Positions 58,549 through 64,000 of a stretch of 64,000 nucleotides of DNA are shown piece by piece. Below the pieces are notes generated by a model. The model was not told the DNA's origin and ran no database searches. It worked only from the letters and a program-made list of their open reading frames with translations. Both the position numbers and the translations under genes were made by a program. This stretch comes from Nitrososphaerota archaeon. Its GTDB lineage: Archaea > Thermoproteota > Nitrososphaeria > Nitrososphaerales > Nitrosopumilaceae. Position 1 is the stretch's first letter; the number at the start of each line of letters is the position of its first letter. The DNA is taken from the NCBI GenBank assembly GCA_028867785.1, contig JAGWFS010000005.1, forward strand, positions 1 through 64,000, given 5' to 3'.

Positions 58549-59604
58549 ATGTTGAGCTTATATTTCCATCCATGGATAGAGCATGCAATGAACTGGAAGC
58601 TACTGGCGCTGCCTGTAAGCATAATACCATTTCTGGTTATTGCTGCCACGTTTAACGTTAGCCTCGCAAATCTGCTTGCAGTGGGCATAGTACCATTTAC
58701 TGGTGCCGCAATTGCAATGGCCTGCAAACTGCTTACTCAAGGTTTAAAATTCAACTATCTGGTCAGGAAATTCCTAGGACCAATTGATGCAAACTGGAGA
58801 ACAATCTCGGTGAGGATAGGAAGCGAGTTTGTTACATCCACGACCCCGTCTTTTGTAGGGGGGGAATTGGTAAGAATCATGTGGCTAAACAAGAAAGGCA
58901 TACCTGTTGGTAAAGCATCCTATGTTACAATTGTGGAGATTGTAACAGAGGTCTTGGTAGCCGGAATATTTGCTATTACGGCAGCCGTGTTTTCTTTTAC
59001 CTATGGAGCTTATGTCGTGGGAATAGCAATACTTGCAATCAGCCTGCCAATCACGGGGGTTTGGTCCGCACTGTTCTTCCTGTCATCTAAGAGGACGTTT
59101 CAGGTACCAACATGGATCTCAAAAATTGCCACAAGAATAGGAAAGGAACGCTCCTTGCAGTATATAGGAAAAACCAACCTCTGGATGAAAGAAATCTGTG
59201 ATATGAGCAGAGAAACACGACACAACCAGCAAATCAAAAAAGCCTTTGTAGTGTCAACAATAATTTCTGTGTTTACCTGGTCTCTCTACGGACTGTCGTT
59301 TATGCTTATTGCAAATGGAGCAGGTTATACGATAAACTTTTTTCATTCTCTGATGGCTACAATGGCCGCAAATGCAGTAGGAAATCTGCCTGTAACCATC
59401 GGCGGTTCCGGTCTGACTGAATTTACCATATGGGCCTATCTTGGACATCTAAATACGTTAACATATGAAGCTGCAAAGGACAGTCTTCAATGGAATATAA
59501 TCATAGCTTGGAGAATTGCAACCTATCATGTAGGGCTGGTCATAAGCTGGCTGTTTCTCATGAAGGTGGTATATCCAAGCATAAAAAATCAAAAGACAGC
59601 ATAG
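58549..59604 (+). CDS. UPF0104/YbhN-like membrane protein (lysylphosphatidylglycerol synthetase TM-domain family)
   Basis: A 351-residue membrane protein with about eight hydrophobic spans. The segments VRIGSEFVTSTTPSFVGGEL and NLPVTIGGSGLTEFTIWAYL are the two conserved motifs of the COG0392 family (E-F-x-x-x-x-T-P-x-x-x-G-G and P-x-x-x-G-G-x-G-x-x-E). In bacteria such domains are fused to MprF or flippase-like; archaeal members often occur near glycosyltransferases. No fused soluble domain is present. It is divergent from the GPN gene with 18 nt between start codons. An upstream TTG adjoins the ATG. Confidence 0.85.
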   Translation: MLSLYFHPWIEHAMNWKLLALPVSIIPFLVIAATFNVSLANLLAVGIVPFTGAAIAMACKLLTQGLKFNYLVRKFLGPIDANWRTISVRIGSEFVTSTTPSFVGGELVRIMWLNKKGIPVGKASYVTIVEIVTEVLVAGIFAITAAVFSFTYGAYVVGIAILAISLPITGVWSALFFLSSKRTFQVPTWISKIATRIGKERSLQYIGKTNLWMKEICDMSRETRHNQQIKKAFVVSTIISVFTWSLYGLSFMLIANGAGYTINFFHSLMATMAANAVGNLPVTIGGSGLTEFTIWAYLGHLNTLTYEAAKDSLQWNIIIAWRIATYHVGLVISWLFLMKVVYPSIKNQKTA

Positions 59605-59638
59605 AAAGCACTTTATCTTCATCATCTCATTTTTCATC

Positions 59639-60427
59639 ATGGATTATTCCGGAAAGGTAGTTGTAATAACCGGTGCATCAAGCGGCATTGGCAGAGAATC
59701 TGCAGTAAAATTTGCCAAACTGCATGCCTCAGTTGTCCTAGTCTCACGAAACAAAGACAAACTTGAACAAGTAGCAAAAGAGCTTTCAGAATATCGCTCT
59801 GAAGTTCTTGTGTGCGTTTGTGATGTATCTCAAAAGGACCAGGTAGCTCAAATGAGCAAGCAGGTACTGGAAAAATTCGGTACCGTTGACATACTTGTGA
59901 ATAATGCAGGCTTTGGAATATACGGCAACTTTAATGACGTAAAGATAGAAGAAACAGAATCTCAGATGTCAACCAACTATCTTGGCATGACATACTGCAC
60001 CAAGGCTTTTTTGCCAAAAATGATGGAGCAAAAATCCGGTCATATCGTGAATGTGGCCTCTGTTGCCGCAAGTTTCGGAATTCCTGCAATGTCGGGATAT
60101 TGTGCATCCAAGTTTGCAATGTTGGGCTTTTCAGAGTCATTATATCACGAGCTGAAAGGAAGCGGTGTAGGAATAACAGTTGTGAGCCCGATAATGGTCA
60201 GAACCGGCTTTTTTGATAATGACTCATTTGACAAGATGCCAAAATATACTGCCGCCCTCAGTGCAGCAACTGTGGCAAGGGCAGTTGTGAAAGCTGCCTC
60301 CTCCCCTAGGCTTGAGATTGTGACTCCTCAGGTTGTGAGAATAGCCATATGGTTCAAACAGACTTTGCCATATCTGATAAATCCCATAGTGGGCGGAATC
60401 TTCAGAAGATCAAAAGCCAAGACATAA
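59639..60427 (+). CDS. Short-chain dehydrogenase/reductase (DHRS7-like)
   Basis: A 262-residue classical SDR. The motif order is TGASSGIGRES (12-22), NNAGFGIYG, serine in NVASVAAS and the YCASKFAMLGF pair (Y-x3-K), with VVLVSRNKDKLE suggesting NADP. The C-terminal part has a hydrophobic stretch (IAIWFKQTLPYLINPIVGGI) that may peripherally bind the membrane, and the family is often involved in lipid or sterol-like substrates; the true substrate is unknown. The third SDR in the window, not closely like the other two by eye. Confidence 0.88.
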   Translation: MDYSGKVVVITGASSGIGRESAVKFAKLHASVVLVSRNKDKLEQVAKELSEYRSEVLVCVCDVSQKDQVAQMSKQVLEKFGTVDILVNNAGFGIYGNFNDVKIEETESQMSTNYLGMTYCTKAFLPKMMEQKSGHIVNVASVAASFGIPAMSGYCASKFAMLGFSESLYHELKGSGVGITVVSPIMVRTGFFDNDSFDKMPKYTAALSAATVARAVVKAASSPRLEIVTPQVVRIAIWFKQTLPYLINPIVGGIFRRSKAKT

Positions 60428-60436
60428 CCTGGAATC

Positions 60437-60832
60437 TTATTCGTCTTCAGATTCGTCAGAACCTGCAGAATCAGAATCAACATCCATGAGCTCAAGACTG
60501 GCAAGCTCGAATTGGTATATTGCGTCCATGTCTATCTCCATCTCTTTTTTGAGAAATTCGACTAGTTTCTTGCCTAGAGGTGCCCTGGAAGCATTTATTG
60601 CAAATTCATAAACTGTTCCCTTCATGAGATCTGCTGGTTTTACCTTCTTTGGCAGGCTTATTCCCTCTACGATTTTTCTTCCATCATCCAATGCTTCATA
60701 AATCTGAACATCTACCCTCATCTCCTTGTCGTATATCTCAAGTATGTAACCTGTTCTTGTAAGCGATTCTGGCTTTCCAAACTTGGCATTCTTTATCTCG
60801 TCTTGTGCCCACTTTGGAATTTCTTTAGTCAT
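60437..60832 (-). CDS. Conserved thaumarchaeal protein, unknown function
   Basis: A 131-residue acidic soluble protein of no known family. The N-terminal part forms strands (SLTRTGYILEIYDKEMRVDV, QIYEALDDGRKIVEGI), with a helical second half (GKKLVEFLKKEMEIDMDAIY) and an acidic end (DVDSDSAGSDESEDE). It lies 19 nt after the zinc-ribbon gene on the same strand, so the two may be co-transcribed, and ends 9 nt from the convergent SDR gene. Confidence 0.65.
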   Translation of the reverse strand: MTKEIPKWAQDEIKNAKFGKPESLTRTGYILEIYDKEMRVDVQIYEALDDGRKIVEGISLPKKVKPADLMKGTVYEFAINASRAPLGKKLVEFLKKEMEIDMDAIYQFELASLELMDVDSDSAGSDESEDE

Positions 60833-60851
60833 TTCTATTCACCTTTTGTAA

Positions 60852-61073
60852 TCAGGCCTGTTTTTCTTTCTTGCTTGACTGCCACCAATCGCGATATTCA
60901 TCATGCTTGTCTTCTCGTGTCTTCTCGCGTTTATTTAATCTGTACTTGATATCACTTATCTGTTCTCTGGTAGCAAATAATCCGCATTTTTTACAAATGA
61001 AATGTTTTGTATTAGGATCAAATTTCATTTCCACTTGAACTTGTCTGGCTGCACACTCGGGACACTCAGTCAA
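60852..61073 (-). CDS. Small zinc-ribbon protein
   Basis: A 73-residue protein with one zinc ribbon: CPECAARQVQVEMKFD, then KHFICKKCGLFA (C-x2-C ... C-x2-C). A charged helical tail follows (REDKHDEYRDWWQSSKKEKQ). Such small ribbons often act as RNA- or protein-binding adaptors; the partner is unknown. It is followed on the same strand by the acidic protein gene. Confidence 0.75.
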   Translation of the reverse strand: MTECPECAARQVQVEMKFDPNTKHFICKKCGLFATREQISDIKYRLNKREKTREDKHDEYRDWWQSSKKEKQA

Positions 61074-61115
61074 TGACGGCGATCACAAGAGATATCCATA
61101 AAAGCTTTTGCTAGG

Positions 61116-61186
61116 TCTGGTACGCGGTCTATGTCTTCATCCCTAATTTTGGTCAGTTCGCCCATCGAAAAATGCCGCGTACCAGA
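61116..61186. other. Long perfect inverted repeat (12-bp arms)
   Basis: TCTGGTACGCGG (61116-61127) and CCGCGTACCAGA (61175-61186) are exact complements around a 47-nt loop, in the 148-nt gap between the zinc-ribbon gene start and the glycosyltransferase stop. The loop on the minus strand contains CTGA and GGATGAA segments that vaguely recall box C/D elements, without full consensus. It could be a small RNA, a 5' leader structure or an operator pair. Confidence 0.5.
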
Positions 61187-61221
61187 ATCTAAAATTATAT
61201 TTCAAAAATTATTAATTCTTT

Positions 61222-62454
61222 CTAGATGTCAAGCATTTCAGAAATGATCTCCGTAGTTTTACTAGTGCCATTTCTATCATAGTTTTCTGCAAAGTCTGCC
61301 AGATTTTCCTGATACTTGTTGTAGTCATCATGTATCTTGGAAACCGCTTTTGTAGTCTGCTTGACATTTGTAGCAAGAATCCCAAGCTTTCTCTCTTCGG
61401 CCCATTTTATCTGGTTTGTATGTTCATCATAAACAGGCATTCCTATGATTGGCTTTGCTTTTGCTCCTAGTATTTCTCCCATTGCAGTGTGAGAGCCGTT
61501 TATCACTGCATATTTGCACAAATTTAATACAGTATCTTTTTCTTGCTCGGAGAGAAATCCGACATCTATCTGAACCCAGTCCACCTGCTTCTCTAAAGTC
61601 TCAGAAATTGAATATGTCTTGCCGTCCCTGCCAAGTACTTTGTCTAAAGAAGGGTCGTTTTTTGCATGTGAGACAATTCTTCTCTCATTATTCATCTCAG
61701 GCGCATGAAATATTTTTCTATATTTTCTAGTAGTAGCTTCATTTGTAGACTTGTTTCCAGTTATCATCCAATATCCGAAACTATCTGCATTTTCAACTAG
61801 TCTTTCTAGGTCAGACTTTGGACCATGATTAATTACTTTCCCATTTGAAAAATGACCTACATATACCACTTTTTTCTTTAATTTCTCGGGAAAATTCAGA
61901 TTGTACTCACATATGGTGTAGGGCGGGGGGGAATCTGCAACCACTATCTTTGAAGCTTTTGCAATGTTTTTTGATATGTACATTACTCCTGGATAAAGAA
62001 AAGATCTTGATGCCCAAAGGCGGGGTCTGAATTGGTTTGTAACAAAGATGGATTTGACATTCCTCTTTTGTGCTATGACGTTTGAACCCACATCCCCGTC
62101 ATTAATAACAAGATCAAATTTCTGTCTGTCATACAGTTTTCCCTCATCAATCAGGTATCTTGCCATCACAGAGACAAGAGGAGGCCTGCCTGCAACAGGG
62201 AGGAGAAAATTGAATAAAGATAAAGTTACACTTGGGCCGCATTTGCCGTCTATGGGCGTGGGAATCACTATGTTGTGTAGTTTTTCTTTGTTTGCAGGAA
62301 ACTTTTTGAGAAGTTTTTGATATATCTCCCCACTGCTTGAATAATGAATATCAAATTCGTCTCTTATGTTTTGTTTAATCGCACTGTCAAGGGACATCAT
62401 CCTAGTGAAATGGCCATTTCCCCAAGGATTGATGAATCCGCCTATCTTTTTCAT
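61222..62454 (-). CDS. Glycosyltransferase-like protein (MurG/GT28-like fold)
   Basis: A 410-residue two-domain protein. The start KKIGGFINPWGNGHFTRMMS (G-x-G-H-x-x-R) and the late GSHTAMGEILGAKAKPIIGM segment, followed by a nucleotide-sugar-binding EHTNQIKWAEERKLG, match the UDP-glycosyltransferase/MurG-like architecture. It probably transfers a sugar to a lipid or surface acceptor, but neither donor nor acceptor can be named. The stop is followed by the long inverted repeat; a ThiI-like gene lies upstream on the same strand. Confidence 0.8.
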   Translation of the reverse strand: MKKIGGFINPWGNGHFTRMMSLDSAIKQNIRDEFDIHYSSSGEIYQKLLKKFPANKEKLHNIVIPTPIDGKCGPSVTLSLFNFLLPVAGRPPLVSVMARYLIDEGKLYDRQKFDLVINDGDVGSNVIAQKRNVKSIFVTNQFRPRLWASRSFLYPGVMYISKNIAKASKIVVADSPPPYTICEYNLNFPEKLKKKVVYVGHFSNGKVINHGPKSDLERLVENADSFGYWMITGNKSTNEATTRKYRKIFHAPEMNNERRIVSHAKNDPSLDKVLGRDGKTYSISETLEKQVDWVQIDVGFLSEQEKDTVLNLCKYAVINGSHTAMGEILGAKAKPIIGMPVYDEHTNQIKWAEERKLGILATNVKQTTKAVSKIHDDYNKYQENLADFAENYDRNGTSKTTEIISEMLDI

Positions 62455-62484
62455 GCAGCGACTTGATTGGTCCCACTTAAATTC

Positions 62485-63609
62485 TCAATGATTGGTTCTC
62501 AAAGAATCAATTATATCGTACACATTTTTTGGTCCCAAAGTTACAGATACTGATTTGATGCTCCTCACTGCACTATCTGCATGATTCTGAATATTTTTTT
62601 TTGACACGTTCTTTTTAGGAAATTTTGACCTGCATAGATTCTCTAGATTTGTAAGATATTTCTCCAGTCCTATTTGTCTGGAATTTTCGGTAATACTGGA
62701 ATCCATGCCTGCCAGCGGAAGCCACGGCATCAAACCTTTCTCGAAAACGAACTTGGCATTATATTCTACAAACCATGTGGGTAACGCAAAGGGAAGAATT
62801 GGTAATGCTACATGTCTGATTTTCTTGGAACGGGCAATAGATGCCATGAGATAGGTTGCCACTAAAATTTTCACTAGCTGGTCTTGGGTCTTGGGTATTT
62901 TACAGAAATAAAGCGTAATTTTTTCCTGTATGATGGATGCCAGCATTCTGTTGAGCATCTTTGATATCCTGAGAAGATCTGCATCATTTGAATAACACGT
63001 GATAATTTTTACATCAAAACCCATCTTGATGCTCTGCAGGCATGCTATTGCAGACAATTCATCGTATATGCAGCAAAGAGTGGTTTCCTTTTGAGAATTG
63101 TACGGAACTCCTCCCAATCCCTTGTCTACAAAAATACAGACATAAGCGTGGGATTCTGTAAGATACGTGTAAAATAACTTGCTGTGATCTGCCTCCAAGC
63201 CCACCTTTACCTGCATATCTGCAGATTTTTCAATCAAGGCTGCAGTAGCTGCAACCTCCAAGTCTTTTGCCAGATATTTTGCTGATTTTCCCTCAACCTT
63301 GATGTAAAATTTATCTCCCTTCAATAACAAATTCATACTCGTATCTGTGATTTTTGCAATCACTGCTTGAAAGTCATTCTCAATCTCCTTTGCAATAGCT
63401 ATTCGTTCAATGCCAAACAGTGATCCGATTGTGGAGGAAACAAGAACGGGATCACCTGTTTCTATTATTATCAAGACTCCATTCTTGCGCACACGAGTGA
63501 AATTTTGTTTTTTGATTTTTAGTATATTTGATATGTTCGTCTCCAAACTGTCGATCTTATTTAGCGAGAAAATGGACGGAAAAACAACCAAAACTGTTTT
63601 CTCGCTCAT
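62485..63609 (-). CDS. ThiI-like protein with THUMP-type domain and degenerate PP-loop
   Basis: A 374-residue protein. The first 60-160 residues resemble the ferredoxin-like and THUMP parts of ThiI (NILKIKKQNFTRVRKNGVLI; GDKFYIKVEGKSAKYLAKDL). At the ThiI junction it has KGLGGVPYNSQKETTLCCIY then DELSAIACLQSIKMGFDVKI, matching the PP-loop region, but the S-G-G-x-D-S site has become C-C-I-Y-D-E. ATP-dependent adenylation is thus doubtful; it may be an RNA-binding paralogue. The ATG at 63609 is preferred over one 24 nt upstream. It is divergent from the PAPS/APS reductase gene. Confidence 0.75.
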   Translation of the reverse strand: MSEKTVLVVFPSIFSLNKIDSLETNISNILKIKKQNFTRVRKNGVLIIIETGDPVLVSSTIGSLFGIERIAIAKEIENDFQAVIAKITDTSMNLLLKGDKFYIKVEGKSAKYLAKDLEVAATAALIEKSADMQVKVGLEADHSKLFYTYLTESHAYVCIFVDKGLGGVPYNSQKETTLCCIYDELSAIACLQSIKMGFDVKIITCYSNDADLLRISKMLNRMLASIIQEKITLYFCKIPKTQDQLVKILVATYLMASIARSKKIRHVALPILPFALPTWFVEYNAKFVFEKGLMPWLPLAGMDSSITENSRQIGLEKYLTNLENLCRSKFPKKNVSKKNIQNHADSAVRSIKSVSVTLGPKNVYDIIDSLRTNH

Positions 63610-63696
63610 TTTGTTTCTAATGCCTTGACTCATTTATAATTCTAGGATAGAAAATCAACCTAAATAATTATATGACCAAAATGAACGCATTTTCTC

Positions 63697-64000
63697 ATGC
63701 ATAGCTTCACTGCTGAGCAAATACAGCAGTTAAATGAAAAACTAAAGACCCCGCAGGAAGTTCTCAAATGGGCGCTTGACAATCTGCATCCAAGGATGGC
63801 TTTGGCATCAAGCTTTGGAGCAGAGGATGTTGTCGTGATTGACATGATGATGAAAATAAATCCAAAATCTAGAATCTTTACGCTAGATACGGGCAGATTA
63901 AACCAGGAAACGTACGATGTTATGGATGAGATAAGAACCAGATACAACACAAGCATCGAGGTAATGTTTCCGGATTCTAACGAAGTCGAACAAATGGTCC
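63697..64000 (+). CDS. cysH: Phosphoadenylyl/adenylyl-sulfate reductase, N-terminal fragment
   Basis: The gene begins at an ATG at 63697 and runs off the right edge, so only 101 codons are visible. ALASSFGAEDVVVIDMMMKI and RIFTLDTGRLNQETYDVMD are the PP-loop-type sulfate-binding and catalytic segments of CysH. The family reduces APS or PAPS to sulfite in assimilatory sulfur metabolism. The C-terminal cysteine signatures that separate APS from PAPS reductases lie outside the window. A TATA-like CCTAAATAATTATATG about 25-40 nt before the ATG supports the start. The divergent ThiI-like gene lies 87 nt away. Confidence 0.9.
   Translation, partial: MHSFTAEQIQQLNEKLKTPQEVLKWALDNLHPRMALASSFGAEDVVVIDMMMKINPKSRIFTLDTGRLNQETYDVMDEIRTRYNTSIEVMFPDSNEVEQMV

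Overview
The window is chromosomal DNA of an ammonia-oxidiser-like thaumarchaeon (Nitrososphaerota). The gene set points there: a two-subunit D-family DNA polymerase beside Cdc6 and a GINS subunit, TFB, a group II thermosome, an ESCRT-III (CdvB-like) division protein, geranylgeranylglyceryl phosphate synthase, an archaeal CCA-adding enzyme, archaeal-type SHMT, multi-cupredoxin surface proteins, and an enoyl-CoA hydratase of the kind used in the hydroxypropionate/hydroxybutyrate cycle. Moderate A+T, very tight gene packing and short or absent leaders (TATA-like boxes about 25-30 nt before start codons) fit group I.1a. The exact genus cannot be fixed from this sequence.

Layout. 1-6.5 kb: end of a proteostasis pair (cdc48 fragment, hsp20), an ACT-domain protein, CbiE, a secreted triple-cupredoxin protein, PAC2 and SpoIIM-like proteins. 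6.5-21.2 kb: replication neighbourhood with PolD small subunit, Cdc6, a strong replication-origin candidate (9.22-9.65 kb, three ORB-like boxes plus an A/T tract), a winged-helix protein, a 51-codon AbrB protein, GGGPS, PolD large subunit, SHMT, thermosome, glutamine synthetase and GINS. 21-26.9 kb: oxidoreductases, tRNA-Pro(GGG), a membrane/regulator pair, and a frameshifted UspA relic. 27-38.5 kb: nucleic-acid maintenance and tRNA maturation (XPD-like helicase, AlkA-like glycosylase, CCA enzyme, ThpR, UPF0200/UPF0201, RNase Z, TrmG10, PRPP synthetase) with a CDF transporter, a kinase and Sir2. 38.5-49 kb: a BtuF-like protein, a phosphoesterase, hemerythrin, a CARF-wHTH regulator, TFB, a 36-aa C2H2 zinc finger, CdvB-like, MFS, and three gene-poor gaps holding structured DNA/RNA. 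49-64 kb: membrane-anchored regulator with a Pro-repeat surface protein, archaeosine precursor genes (queE, folE, queC), the HP/HB-type hydratase, homoserine kinase, GPN GTPase, a glycosyltransferase, a ThiI-like protein and the start of cysH.

The least explained signals are intergenic. Two related elements (34755-34843 on + and 43404-43487 on -) share identical 5' and near-identical 3' ends, while their inner hairpins differ in sequence but keep the same pairing. A separate GC-richer 180-nt segment (47222-47402) folds into nested perfect stems next to a 10-bp inverted repeat. These could be undescribed thaumarchaeal RNAs or mobile palindromic elements; the sequence alone does not decide. Other notable points are cupredoxin domains without the copper-ligand cysteine, a CDF transporter with three C-terminal domains, a ThiI-like protein with a broken PP-loop, an oxidoreductase with no usual start codon, and repeated 4-nt tail-to-tail gene overlaps at CTAG.
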